A DNA stretch of 64,000 nt from Acidovorax radicis. Its GTDB lineage: Bacteria > Pseudomonadota > Gammaproteobacteria > Burkholderiales > Burkholderiaceae_C. Below the pieces are notes generated by a model. It saw only the letters and a list, made by a program, of their open reading frames with translations, was not told the origin of the DNA and did no database searches. The stretch spans positions 2,294,001 to 2,358,000 of the forward strand of contig NZ_CP075184.1 in NCBI RefSeq assembly GCF_020510705.1, written 5' to 3'. The first letter of the stretch is position 1. Each line of letters begins with the position of its first letter. A program made the position numbers and the translations under genes. Shown piece after piece: positions 48,132-57,291 of the stretch.

Positions 48132-49138
48132 CCGATATTGTGACCATTCCCAGCGGGGTGACAGGTCCAGCCCTGCAGACCACGCAGATCATCAACGCCA
48201 AGTGGAACAACGCCCAGGAGTGGTTCGAGCGGGCGTTTGCGTTTGGCGACGGTATCAAGGGCGATGTTGGCACCGCCGCGCAGATCCCGCTGCCTTCCCT
48301 GAGCACAGCGCTGGAGCAGATCGCGCCCCCGGATGGCCTGCAGTTTGACGACCCGAACAGTGCGTTCGCCTTCTTTGACGAGAAAAATGCAGAGCTTTCT
48401 GCCCTGGTGGAAGACGCTTTCAACAAGATGGTGGGCATTGCCTTCCCCGACATGACCCTGCTTGCAGACGCCATGCGTTGGTGCAAGCGGGCGATCAATG
48501 AGGGCGGCACGGGTATCAATCCGGCGGTGGAAACGGCGCTCTGGGAGCGCGGGCGTGCGCGCGTCCTGAAACAGGCCGCCCGGGATACCGCCGGCGTGAC
48601 CGAGAAGTACGCCCGCGCGGGCTGGCCGCTGCCGCCCGGCGCCATGCTGAACGACATTGCCATGATCCGCCAGGACAGCCGGGACAAGCTGGCCGAGCAG
48701 AGCCGGGACATTGCCATCAAGAGCTTCGACACCGAGGTGGAGAACGTTCGCTTTGCCATCACCACGGCGGGCAACCTGTTCACGCAGGCGCTGCAGGCGG
48801 TGAGCGACTATGTGCGCACGGTAATGCTCGCGCCCCAGACCGCCGCGCAGCTGGCCACCTCACTGAGCGGGCTCAAGAACGACGCGGCGCGCACGCTGGT
48901 GTCGCTTTACCAGGCCGAGAGCGCTGCCCTGGAGCCATTTCTGCGGCTGGAAATCACCGATGCGGAGCTGAAAGAGCGGGCCAACGAGGCCAATCTGCGC
49001 GCCAAGATGGAAACGGCCAAGCTGCGGGCAGATGCCTCGGTGGCCAATTTGAAGATGCTTGGTGATTCCGTCGGAGCAAGCCTGAACGCTATCGGCGTCA
49101 ATGTTGGAAACACCATTTCTTCCAACGTGTCGCTGTAA
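48128..49138 (+). CDS. Coiled-coil phage virion protein
   Basis: The 336-residue protein is mostly helical. It has long charged heptad-like stretches (LRLEITDAELKERANEANLR, AKMETAKLRADASVANLK) and a small-residue C terminus (GASLNAIGVNVGNTISSNVS) of the type that can insert in membranes. It is adjacent to the giant protein, suggesting a role in DNA ejection. This is inferred from composition and place only. Confidence 0.6.
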   Translation: MTDIVTIPSGVTGPALQTTQIINAKWNNAQEWFERAFAFGDGIKGDVGTAAQIPLPSLSTALEQIAPPDGLQFDDPNSAFAFFDEKNAELSALVEDAFNKMVGIAFPDMTLLADAMRWCKRAINEGGTGINPAVETALWERGRARVLKQAARDTAGVTEKYARAGWPLPPGAMLNDIAMIRQDSRDKLAEQSRDIAIKSFDTEVENVRFAITTAGNLFTQALQAVSDYVRTVMLAPQTAAQLATSLSGLKNDAARTLVSLYQAESAALEPFLRLEITDAELKERANEANLRAKMETAKLRADASVANLKMLGDSVGASLNAIGVNVGNTISSNVSL

Positions 49139-49213
49139 CCACCACCCCTGTCGGGTTTGTTCGATAGGCAGGGCACCGCAAGAATCAAAAAAACGCGACT
49201 CAAAGGATGCGCC

Positions 49214-52200
49214 ATGTACGGCTTCCAACCAAAATCCGCACGGAACAAGACCGTGCCCCAGCTCGCTGATGGCGGATCTGTACCGTTCGGTTCGCGCGGT
49301 GTCGCGGGCGTCCGTGACCTGATCCCCCGGATGCAGGCCATGGGATTTCAACCTGCGCAACCAGCCGACACATCCAATACCGCACGCCTGCGCGCCATGA
49401 TCCCCCAGATGGAGGCCATGGGCTACAAGCAGCAGCCTCAAGCCCTGGCCGATGGCGGTATCGTGGATACGATCAAGGGGATGGTGGGACTGCGCCCAAA
49501 GACCCGCGAGGAACTGCTGGCGGCAGATGCCAAAAATCAGGAGCGCAATCGGGAGGCGGCGGCCCGTGTCGCCGCTCGCCAAACCCCAGCTCCAGCCGCT
49601 CCTGCTGCGCCAGCTCCGCAGGCAGCTATCACGGACTATGCGGGCATGAGCGCCATGCAGCGCCGTGAAAAGGAGCAGGGCCTGAAAAACGGCGGCGCGG
49701 TCAAGCCGCACGGGTTCAAGGCAGGCGGCCTGATCCGTGGGCCAGGCACTGGGACCAGCGACTCCATCGAAACGGAGAAGCGCCCCGGCACCTTCATCAT
49801 GCCGGCCGATAGCACGCAGGCCTTTGGACCTGAAATGCTGGAAGAACTGGGCGAGCCCGAGGAAATGGGTGAAGCAGCTGAAGGCATGGAAGAGCAGAGC
49901 CAGGGCGGCGAGTCTGGTGAGGGCGAGGAAGTGCCCGTGCGCTTGCAGACCCTGCTGGACCAGGCCGCAAACCTGAACGCCGAGCAAAAGGCGCAGCGCC
50001 TTCTGCGCAACAACAAGATCAGTGAGGGCATGCTGAAAGCCTGGCAGGGCCTGCCCCTGGACCAGTACACCGCAAACGTGGATTCCCGCTACGAGTCGCA
50101 GATGCTGCAGGCCGGTGTGGTGTGGACGCCCGCCGAGCTGAAATCCCTGTTCAAGCTGACCGACGCCCAAGTGGACCTGTACCAAGAGTTCCGCGCCGCG
50201 ACAGACCGCAGCCTGGATACCATGGCCCGCGCCGACATGCTGCGCTACGGCGGCAAGGACGTGGCCGAGCTGCGCGACATGGTGATGGATGCCAAGGACG
50301 CACAGGATGCCGCGCAGATCCTGCGTAAACACCTGCAGATGCTGGCCAAGGAGAATCCCGACCGCGCAGGCGAAATCGGCCAGGTGTCGAACGGAATGCT
50401 GGACCGTGCCGCCCGCGTGCAGGAGCTGCAGGAGCAGGGCTATGCACCGCTGTCGCGCTTCGGCCAGTACACGGTGGACGTGGTGGACGAGAATGGCGAG
50501 CGCCAATACTTCGGCCTGTTCGAGACTGCCCGCGAGGCCAATCTGATGGCCATCAAGATGCGCAAGGAGTTCGGGCAGGACGCCGTGACCCAGGGCACGC
50601 TGTCAAACGACGAGTTCAAGCTGCTGGCCGGCATAACGCCCGAGTCGCTTGAGCTGTTCGGGAACATGCTGGGCCTTGAATCCGATGGCGATCAGGCCAA
50701 GGACCAGGCTTTCCAAGAGTACCTGCGCCGCACCAAGACCAACCGCAGCGCCATGCGCCGCCTGATTCACCGCCAGGGCATCGCGGGTTACAGCGAGGAT
50801 GTGGGCCGGGTGCTGGCCAGCTTCCTCTACAGCAACTCCCGCCAGACTTCGGCCGGGCTGCACATGGGCGAGCTGGGCGAGGCGATCACGGCGATTCCCA
50901 AGCAGCAGGGCGAGCTGAAAGACGCAGCGATCCAGCTCTCGGAATACGTGAAGAACCCCCAGGAGGAAGCCCAGGCCGTGCGCGGACTGTTGTTTGCCCA
51001 GTACCTGGGTGGTTCCATCGCTTCGGCTTTTGTGAACATGAGCCAGCCTGCTGCCGTCACATTCCCGTGGCTGTCGCAGTTCGGTGGCGCCAAACAGGCC
51101 GCAGCTGAGCTGGGCCGCGCAGCCAAGAACCTGGCCAGCCGTAGCCACCGCTACGAGGCCGACCTGGCCGCCGCCCTCAAGCAGGCCGAGGAAGAAGGCA
51201 CCGTGAGCCCGCAGGAGGTGCACCAGCTCATGGCACAGGCCCGGGGGTCCGGCTCGTTGCGCCCTGGCGATGGCACGCGCGCCGGGGATGCGCGCGCCGC
51301 AGCGAGTAATGCGCTCACCCGCCTGTCACTGGCCTGGGGCAAGGTGTTCGGCGCGGCAGAGCAGGTGAACCGCCGCATGACCTTCATTGCCGCGTACCGC
51401 GTGGCCAAGGCGCAAGGCATGGCCAACCCGGCCGCCTTCGCCAAGAAGGCCGTGATTGAAACCCAGTTCACCTACAGCAAGGCGAACAAGATGAAGTGGG
51501 GCCGCGGGGCAGTGGGCGCCACCGCGATGACCTTCAAGACCTACTCCATTGCCTATCTGGAGCTGCTGGGCCGGATGTGGACGCAGGGCGGCCCCGAGGG
51601 CAAAAAGGCCGTGCTCCTGGCGCTGGGCATGCTCATGCTGATGGGTGGTGCGGGCGGCCTGCCGTTTGCCGAGGATGCCGAGGATTTGGTGGATGGTCTG
51701 GCGCAGCTGGCAGGCTACAACTTCAATAGCAAGAAGGCCAAGCAGGAATTGCTCGAAAGCCTGTTCGGTGAGGCTGGCGCAGGCTTCATTGAGCGCGGTA
51801 TCACCGGCCTGCCAGGTATGCCTCTGGACGTGTCCGGGCGCCTTGGCATGGGGAACCTGCTGCCGGCCACTGGCCTGTTCAAGGAAAAGACCGACTACAC
51901 CCGCGACGTGCTGGAAGTGGTGGGCCCAGTGGGCGACCTGGCCAAGCGCGTGGCGTCGGGTACGCGCTCCATCCTGGCGGGCGATGTGGGCGCCGGGCTT
52001 CTGCAGATGGCGCCTGCCGCCGTGCGCAACGCAGTCAAGGGCGCCGACATGGCCGCCACCGGCATGTACCGCGACGACAAGGGCTACAAGGTTCTGGACA
52101 CCAGCCCCGCCGAGGCGGCCATGAAGGCCATCGGCTTCCAACCCGCCAGTGTGTCCAAGGTGCAAGAGGCCAATTTCATCAACCAGCAGGCCAAGAACTT

Positions 52201-52468
52201 CTACAACCAGCAGGCGCAGGAAATCCGCGCCAAGTGGGCAAAGGGGATCTTTGAGAAAGACCCTGGCCTGGTTGCAGAAGCTCGTGCGGATCTGGAGGAC
52301 TGGAATCGCAAGAACCCAGACCAGCGCATTGTGGTGAGCATGCCAGCCGTGCTCAAGCGCGTGCGAGAAATGGGCAAGACCAAGGACCAGCGGATTGCCG
52401 ACACTGCGCCCAAGGCGATGCGCCAGCAGCTGCGGGAAGAAGCGGCGAAGGCGCGTGCCACTTTGTAG
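49214..52468 (+). CDS. Large phage ejection-type (polyvalent) protein
   Basis: The 1,084-residue protein starts at the ATG at 49214 after AAAGGA. The N-terminal 200 residues are low-complexity, with the motif LADGG twice, a repeated IP[RQ]M[QE]AMG[FY] segment, and GLIRGPGTGTSDSI followed by FIMPADSTQAFG, the 'GP(G)GPTSDSIPA' pattern of phage tape-measure and polyvalent proteins. The body is helical (NRRMTFIAAYRVAKAQGMAN; KWGRGAVGATAMTFKTYSIA) with a membrane-like segment near LLALGMLMLMGGAGGLPF. It fits internal virion proteins of podoviruses. Confidence 0.7.
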   Translation: MYGFQPKSARNKTVPQLADGGSVPFGSRGVAGVRDLIPRMQAMGFQPAQPADTSNTARLRAMIPQMEAMGYKQQPQALADGGIVDTIKGMVGLRPKTREELLAADAKNQERNREAAARVAARQTPAPAAPAAPAPQAAITDYAGMSAMQRREKEQGLKNGGAVKPHGFKAGGLIRGPGTGTSDSIETEKRPGTFIMPADSTQAFGPEMLEELGEPEEMGEAAEGMEEQSQGGESGEGEEVPVRLQTLLDQAANLNAEQKAQRLLRNNKISEGMLKAWQGLPLDQYTANVDSRYESQMLQAGVVWTPAELKSLFKLTDAQVDLYQEFRAATDRSLDTMARADMLRYGGKDVAELRDMVMDAKDAQDAAQILRKHLQMLAKENPDRAGEIGQVSNGMLDRAARVQELQEQGYAPLSRFGQYTVDVVDENGERQYFGLFETAREANLMAIKMRKEFGQDAVTQGTLSNDEFKLLAGITPESLELFGNMLGLESDGDQAKDQAFQEYLRRTKTNRSAMRRLIHRQGIAGYSEDVGRVLASFLYSNSRQTSAGLHMGELGEAITAIPKQQGELKDAAIQLSEYVKNPQEEAQAVRGLLFAQYLGGSIASAFVNMSQPAAVTFPWLSQFGGAKQAAAELGRAAKNLASRSHRYEADLAAALKQAEEEGTVSPQEVHQLMAQARGSGSLRPGDGTRAGDARAAASNALTRLSLAWGKVFGAAEQVNRRMTFIAAYRVAKAQGMANPAAFAKKAVIETQFTYSKANKMKWGRGAVGATAMTFKTYSIAYLELLGRMWTQGGPEGKKAVLLALGMLMLMGGAGGLPFAEDAEDLVDGLAQLAGYNFNSKKAKQELLESLFGEAGAGFIERGITGLPGMPLDVSGRLGMGNLLPATGLFKEKTDYTRDVLEVVGPVGDLAKRVASGTRSILAGDVGAGLLQMAPAAVRNAVKGADMAATGMYRDDKGYKVLDTSPAEAAMKAIGFQPASVSKVQEANFINQQAKNFYNQQAQEIRAKWAKGIFEKDPGLVAEARADLEDWNRKNPDQRIVVSMPAVLKRVREMGKTKDQRIADTAPKAMRQQLREEAAKARATL

Positions 52469-52518
52469 CCCCCCAGTCTGGTTTTACCCCATGCCCAGCA
52501 GCCGGAAAACTGCAGGGC

Positions 52519-53136
52519 ATGGCAGCAGCACTACAGCACGACATTGAACTCCGCCGAGGGGCAACCTTCGTCCTGCCCGTGCGGTGGGAGACAACGCCCT
52601 GGCTGTATGCGGCCATCGCCAGCATTTCGCTCACCGCGCCGGTAGCCATCACGTCGGCCGCTCACACCATCCCCGATGGCTGGAATGTGGCTGTCGTGGA
52701 CGCCAAGGGCCTCACCCAGCTCAACGCCAAAAGCAATCCACCCAAGGCTTCGGACATGCGCCGCGCCACCGTGGTGAGCGCAACGCAGATCCAGTTCAAC
52801 GAGATCAGCGCCGCAGCATTCAGCAAGCACCAGGCCGGCACGGGCTATCTGGCATGGCTCACACCGCACAGCCTCGACGGCTACAAGGCGCGCATGCAGA
52901 TCAAGGACCGCGTGGGCGGCACCGTGCTGCTGGAGTTGACTACCGAGAACGGCGGCATCGCGCTGGATGACGGAACCAAGGTCATCGAAATCTCAATCAC
53001 GGCGGAGCAGGCCGAGGCCTTCACGAAAACCGCAGGCGTGTACGACCTCGAGCTTGTTTCCCCTGGCGGCGTGGTCACGGCGCTGATGGAGGGTGCCGTC
53101 GCCATCGACACCGAAGTAACCACCCCTATTGTTTGA
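52519..53136 (+). CDS. Phage baseplate/fibre-associated protein
   Basis: The 205-residue protein (MAAALQHDIELRRGATFVLP) is beta-rich. The opening 'DIELRRGATF' and the later TTENGGIALDDGTKVIEISI resemble the N-terminal domains of phage proteins that attach fibres to the baseplate (BppU-like or similar). It is followed by the small structural protein and the LamG fibre. Confidence 0.6.
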   Translation: MAAALQHDIELRRGATFVLPVRWETTPWLYAAIASISLTAPVAITSAAHTIPDGWNVAVVDAKGLTQLNAKSNPPKASDMRRATVVSATQIQFNEISAAAFSKHQAGTGYLAWLTPHSLDGYKARMQIKDRVGGTVLLELTTENGGIALDDGTKVIEISITAEQAEAFTKTAGVYDLELVSPGGVVTALMEGAVAIDTEVTTPIV

Positions 53137-53146
53137 AGGAGCCCAC

Positions 53147-53551
53147 ATGGCCGCCCAATTTTCCACCGCTGTGCGCAATGCGTTCTTGGACAGCATCGAA
53201 ACCACTATCGGTACATCCCCAAAGCTGCAGATTCGCACCGGCGCAGCGCCCGCCAACTGCGCAGCCGCTGACAGCGGCACGCTGCTCGCCGAAATCACCT
53301 GCCCAGCAGATTGGATGGGCGCTGCATCCGCTGGCGCCAAGGCGCTCGCTGGCTCCTGGACCGTCGCGGCCGGTGCCGCCGGTACGGCCGGTCACTACCG
53401 CTTGAAGGACAACTCCGCAACGACTTGCCACGAGCAGGGCTCCATCACAGCCACGGGCGGCGGTGGCGACATGACCCTGGACAACACCAGCATCGCCTCC
53501 GGGCAGACTGTGACCATCACTGCCAAGACGCTGACTGCTGGCGGGGCATAA
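53147..53551 (+). CDS. Small phage structural protein, paralogue of 45133-45573
   Basis: The 134-residue protein starts at the ATG at 53147 after GAAGGAG. It shares the core I-R-x-G-x-x-P-x-[NS]-x-A-A-[AE]-[DT]-[ST]-G-T-L-L with the protein at 45133. Its C terminus is rich in T and G (MTLDNTSIASGQTVTITAKT). It is 8 bp upstream of the fibre gene. Confidence 0.65.
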   Translation: MAAQFSTAVRNAFLDSIETTIGTSPKLQIRTGAAPANCAAADSGTLLAEITCPADWMGAASAGAKALAGSWTVAAGAAGTAGHYRLKDNSATTCHEQGSITATGGGGDMTLDNTSIASGQTVTITAKTLTAGGA

Positions 53552-53559
53552 AGCAGCCC

Positions 53560-55086
53560 ATGGCTGGAGACGCAGATTTCAGTAAAGTCGTCCTGCTGCT
53601 GAAAGGCGACGGGGCGAACAACTCCACGACCGTCGTAGACAGCAGCAGTTTCGGGAAAACGATCTCAGTCGGCGGGAACGCCAAGATAAGCACCACACAA
53701 AGCAAATTTGGTGGGGCCAGCCTACGGGCCGATGGATCGGCTTCGACCCGTTTTTTTTCCGGGGCTGATGCAGATTTTGACCTTGGTTCGATCACCTCGT
53801 CGTCAAACTACACCATAGAGCTTTGGGTTCGGCTTGACGGTGTTGGGGGGGAAGCTCAAAACCTCATCTCCCACGCGCTGCCTGGTAGCGGCGGAAGTGG
53901 TCGTGGTGGATGGTCTCTGTATTCCACGTCCGGCAACCTCGCCCTACAGATTTCAGGGATATCCTCCGCCACAAATCCTTGGATTTTTGGCATGACCACG
54001 ACCACTGCCGTACTTAGCGCAGCGACTTGGGCGCATGTGGCGATCGTCCTCCAGAACGGGGTTCCGAAGATCTACGTTAATGGCGTGGCGGCGACCACTA
54101 CGGTGACGAGCGGGGCTATCTGGGCAACCACACCAATAGGTCTGAATAGCACAAAGACAGACTATGGCGTCAGCATCGGTGCGACGGGGACAGACTCGAA
54201 TAACCCCAGCCCTCTGCAGTTGCTGTCGGGCTATATCGATGAGGTCCGAATCACGAAAGGGCTCGCCAGGTACACGGCGAACTTCACTCCACCGACGGCG
54301 GGATTCCCAACTTTCGGGGCGGACGCTGAGCTTTCCGCGTCAGCGGCTGTTGGCGTTACATCTTCGTCGTCTGCCTCGGTATCAAATTCTGGCGCCGCAG
54401 CGGCCAACGTCTCAGTAGCCTCCACGGCGGCGGGCGGTATCGCAGTCGATGGTTCGGCCGCCACGACTGTGGCTGTCACCTCGGCAGCGGCTGGCGAGCT
54501 GGGCATCCCAGAAGCTGTTCTGTCCGGGGCAGCCACGGTAGGAGTCTCGTCAACCGCATCCGGCGCCGCCATTGTGCAGGGCGCAGGATCTACGGCCATC
54601 AACGTCACTTCCAGCGCGGACGCCACGGTGCGGTCGGGCGCGGAACTGTCCGGAAGTACGGTGGTAGACGTTGCTTCGGCTGGATCTGCTGCAGTGCGCG
54701 CGGCGGGGCAGGGGGCATCGGAAGTCACGGTTTTGTCGGTGGCGTCCGGGTCTGTGCCAGTGCGTGGCCAGGCCAGCGCTTCGGTGGCTGTCAGCTCTGC
54801 GGCTGCCGGTGCAGTGCCTATTGCAGCCTTCTCGGACAACACGGTGCAGGTGGGCTCTGTAGCCGCCGGGGCCGTCGCCGTTACCGGGCAAGCCGCTGCG
54901 GTTGTGAACATCACCAGCGCGACAAGAATCCGCGGGGGTACGCGTGATTTCACTCGAGACGTATCTGTGGCCACCATGCTGCGCGAGATCAGCGCGCGAA
55001 CCGCTCCGCTCTCCGTGGTGGCCATCTCCGCACCGGGACAAGTTACTGTGACCACGCGACAGCGGGAAATCTCCGTTCTGGCTTGA
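53560..55086 (+). CDS. LamG-domain phage fibre protein with Ala/Val/Ser repeats
   Basis: The 508-residue protein starts at the ATG at 53560. Residues about 5-250 form a LamG/concanavalin-like lectin domain (VVLLLKGDGANNSTTVVDSS; YTIELWVRL; GYIDEVRITKGLARYTANF). Residues about 258-450 contain some ten imperfect repeats of 18-24 residues with a V-x-V-x-S-x-A-[AS]-G core. The C-terminal 50 residues are basic and threonine-rich. It is a candidate receptor-binding fibre. Confidence 0.75.
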   Translation: MAGDADFSKVVLLLKGDGANNSTTVVDSSSFGKTISVGGNAKISTTQSKFGGASLRADGSASTRFFSGADADFDLGSITSSSNYTIELWVRLDGVGGEAQNLISHALPGSGGSGRGGWSLYSTSGNLALQISGISSATNPWIFGMTTTTAVLSAATWAHVAIVLQNGVPKIYVNGVAATTTVTSGAIWATTPIGLNSTKTDYGVSIGATGTDSNNPSPLQLLSGYIDEVRITKGLARYTANFTPPTAGFPTFGADAELSASAAVGVTSSSSASVSNSGAAAANVSVASTAAGGIAVDGSAATTVAVTSAAAGELGIPEAVLSGAATVGVSSTASGAAIVQGAGSTAINVTSSADATVRSGAELSGSTVVDVASAGSAAVRAAGQGASEVTVLSVASGSVPVRGQASASVAVSSAAAGAVPIAAFSDNTVQVGSVAAGAVAVTGQAAAVVNITSATRIRGGTRDFTRDVSVATMLREISARTAPLSVVAISAPGQVTVTTRQREISVLA

Positions 55087-55140
55087 TTCCCCCCCAGTAG
55101 GGTTCGACCTGTTGCGCTATGCCCGGAACACTCCGGGCTC

Positions 55141-55464
55141 ATGAAGACAGAAACCCTTGAAGCCATCGGCGCAGCCGGAAACAAAGCAACGATTGTCGGC
55201 GGCGCCGTTGCGGTGGCCGGGAAGTGGACTGCAACGGAAATTGCCACGTACATCGGTGCAGCGGTGGCCGTGATTGGCTTGATCGTCACTTGGTACTACA
55301 AGCGCGAAGCCAACAAGCGCCAAGCTGCCGATGATCGACGCCGCGAGGCTGAGCACCAGCGCCGGGAAACCGAGCGCGACATGCGCATGCAGTTAATGCG
55401 TACATCAGGCCTGCCGGTGTTCCATCGGGACACGGACCTTGGCGAACTTGCGGCGGACGAATGA
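55141..55464 (+). CDS. Holin
   Basis: The 107-residue protein has one or two membrane helices (TIVGGAVAVAG and ATYIGAAVAVIGLIVTWYYK) and a strongly charged tail rich in R, E and Q (RQAADDRRREAEHQRRETER), which is typical of HP1/P2-type holins. It overlaps the endolysin gene by 4 bp. It makes the inner-membrane lesion or depolarises the membrane at lysis. Confidence 0.8.
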   Translation: MKTETLEAIGAAGNKATIVGGAVAVAGKWTATEIATYIGAAVAVIGLIVTWYYKREANKRQAADDRRREAEHQRRETERDMRMQLMRTSGLPVFHRDTDLGELAADE

Positions 55465-56033
55465 GCGACTCCAAGATTCAGCCGAAGGTGATCTGGGTCG
55501 CGGCCCTCGGCGGCTTCGTCACGCTGCTGTCACCGATGCTGATAGACCACCTCCAGCAGTGGGAAAGCGGCAAGGCCCGCGTGCTGGTGGTCTATGCCGA
55601 CAAGCTGGCCGGCAACATCCCCACCGTCTGCAATGGCCTTACACGTCACGTCACCACCACCCCGATCATCGTCGGCGAGCGCTGGACCGAAGAGAAGTGT
55701 GTAGTAGAGGAATCCAACGCACTGGAACGCGTGCAGCGCGCCGTGCTCTCTTGCTTCAAACGTCTGCCACCGCCAAGCGTGCTCGACATGGCCAGCAGCC
55801 ACGCATGGAACCTCGGAGCCAGCGCCACCTGTGGCAGCGGTGCCATGGCCGCATGGAACCGTGGCGAGTGGGAGCGCGGTTGCCAGCGCATCAGCCGTGG
55901 CGATGACGGGACTCTGGTGTGGAGTTTCACCAGTCACATCGACCCCAAGACCGGTAAGAAGGTTTACACGTTCGTTCAAGGGCTTGCCAACCGACGTGCG
56001 GACGAAACCGCGAAGTGCGAGGTGGGCGCGTGA
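55461..56033 (+). CDS. SAR endolysin, GH24 lysozyme
   Basis: The 190-residue protein has an uncleaved N-terminal hydrophobic segment (VIWVAALGGFVTLLSPMLI), as in signal-anchor-release endolysins. A GH24 core follows: E35 in WESGKARV, D47 in YADKLAG and T55 in PTVCNG, then SSHAWNLGASATCGS. It cleaves peptidoglycan glycan chains after release from the membrane. Several cysteines may give disulphide control. It overlaps Rz by 4 bp. Confidence 0.85.
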   Translation: MSDSKIQPKVIWVAALGGFVTLLSPMLIDHLQQWESGKARVLVVYADKLAGNIPTVCNGLTRHVTTTPIIVGERWTEEKCVVEESNALERVQRAVLSCFKRLPPPSVLDMASSHAWNLGASATCGSGAMAAWNRGEWERGCQRISRGDDGTLVWSFTSHIDPKTGKKVYTFVQGLANRRADETAKCEVGA

Positions 56034-56509
56034 ACCTCACTCTCATCACCCATCTGATTGCTGCCACCGTGGCCGCCGCTGGCGTGTGGGTCTTTCAAGA
56101 CGCCCGCATGGATGCCGCCGTGGCCGAGGTCCGGCTGGAGCAGACGAATGAGCGCCTGGGCGCAGTGAGCCAGGCCCGCGCCGACGAGCGTGCCATCACC
56201 TCGACCTACCAAGGAGCCCTGAATGCTGCCCGCACCCGTGAAGCGCTTTTGCGCACTGAAATTGACCATCTGCACCGTGTTTCTGACGGGCTGCGGGACC
56301 AAAACGCCGGTGCCGCCCGCAGCCTCGCTGCAGCTCCCCCCGCCGCCGTCCTTGAGTACGCCCTTGCCGTCAACGCCGTATTCGACGACTGCCGTGCCGC
56401 TTATGCAGGCATGGTTGAAAAAGCTGATGGGCACGCAAGTGATGTCCGAACCCACCGTGAAGCCTGGCCAGTAATCCCGCCCCGGCCGGATGCCGGGTCA
56501 ACTCCCTGA
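56030..56509 (+). CDS. Rz: Rz-type spanin, inner-membrane subunit
   Basis: The 159-residue protein starts at GTG (56030), overlapping the endolysin stop. It has an N-terminal anchor (LITHLIAATVAAAGVWVF) and a long periplasmic coiled coil (AVAEVRLEQTNERLGAVSQA). It pairs with Rz1 to fuse the inner and outer membranes in the last step of lysis. Confidence 0.85.
   Translation: MNLTLITHLIAATVAAAGVWVFQDARMDAAVAEVRLEQTNERLGAVSQARADERAITSTYQGALNAARTREALLRTEIDHLHRVSDGLRDQNAGAARSLAAAPPAAVLEYALAVNAVFDDCRAAYAGMVEKADGHASDVRTHREAWPVIPPRPDAGSTP
56223..56474 (+). CDS. Rz1: Rz1-type spanin, outer-membrane lipoprotein, nested in Rz
   Basis: The 83-residue frame lies wholly inside Rz in another frame. It has a signal peptide with a lipobox (VFLTGC, cysteine at about residue 24), followed by a proline-rich mature part (TKTPVPPAASLQLPPPPSLS). 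Nested Rz1 genes are well known in lambda-like phages. Confidence 0.82.
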   Translation: MLPAPVKRFCALKLTICTVFLTGCGTKTPVPPAASLQLPPPPSLSTPLPSTPYSTTAVPLMQAWLKKLMGTQVMSEPTVKPGQ

Positions 56510-56516
56510 GAACACC

Positions 56517-57161
56517 ATGACCTCTACTGTCATCAAGCCCACCGTGGGCCGCAAAGTTTGGTTTCGCCCCAATGGCACTACTGATCTGCAGAAGCCCGGC
56601 ACTACCGAACGCGGCCGCCTGAACGAACTTCATGGGCAACCGCTGGACGCCACCGTGACCTATGTGTGGAGCGAACGCATGGTGAACCTGTCGGTGCTCG
56701 ATCACTACGGCAACCCGTTCATCGCAACCAGCGTCAATCTGCTGCAACCCGGTGACTCGACACCCGCGACCGGCTTCTACGCCGAATGGATGCCCTACCA
56801 GCAGGGGCAGGCGGCAAAAGCGGAGTCTGCATCGGCCGCCATGGCATCTGGGATTGTGATCCCGCCGATTGGTGCGCCAAGTGTGGGCACCACTTCCGCG
56901 AGTTTACAGCTCCCCGTCATCGATCCCGGCCCCGACTCTCTGGAGCGCGAGATCCAGGCCAAGGCTCTGCCGCCTCACCAACAGCGCGTGCTGGACGAGA
57001 AGCGAGAACTGGACGAGCGCCTGTCAAAGCTGGATGCCTTCGTTCTGGACAACCCGCTTTTCCTGAAGCTGCCCAGCGCCGAACAGGAGCGTCTGTCTCG
57101 CCAGTCGAAGGCCATGGCCGTTTACTCCGGCATCTTGGACGAGCGGATCGCCTGCTTCTGA
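56517..57161 (+). CDS. Phage accessory protein with C-terminal helical domain
   Basis: The 214-residue protein starts at the ATG at 56517. The N-terminal half (KVWFRPNGTTDLQKPGTTER; TYVWSERMVNLSVLDHYGN) is a small beta domain. The C-terminal half (LPPHQQRVLDEKRELDERLS; PSAEQERLSRQSKAMAVYSG) matches a widespread phage helical domain of unknown role that also occurs alone. The gene follows the lysis cassette. Confidence 0.65.
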   Translation: MTSTVIKPTVGRKVWFRPNGTTDLQKPGTTERGRLNELHGQPLDATVTYVWSERMVNLSVLDHYGNPFIATSVNLLQPGDSTPATGFYAEWMPYQQGQAAKAESASAAMASGIVIPPIGAPSVGTTSASLQLPVIDPGPDSLEREIQAKALPPHQQRVLDEKRELDERLSKLDAFVLDNPLFLKLPSAEQERLSRQSKAMAVYSGILDERIACF

Positions 57162-57291
57162 TTACGTCGGCAAGGCCCGCCCCGGTGCGCCGGGATGGCC
57201 AAGTGGTTCGCCAGCCTGGCCGACACCCATTCCCCGCCACGGCAAGGGGCCCTTCGCCGGTAGCCACGGCACCACCTTTTGGAGATTCACC
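57162..57291. other. Non-coding spacer after the accessory phage gene
   Basis: The 130-bp gap has a short GC stem near 57176-57194 (cccgccccggtgcgccgggat) without a T-run, and a GGAGA before the next ATG. Nothing else is seen. Confidence 0.4.
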
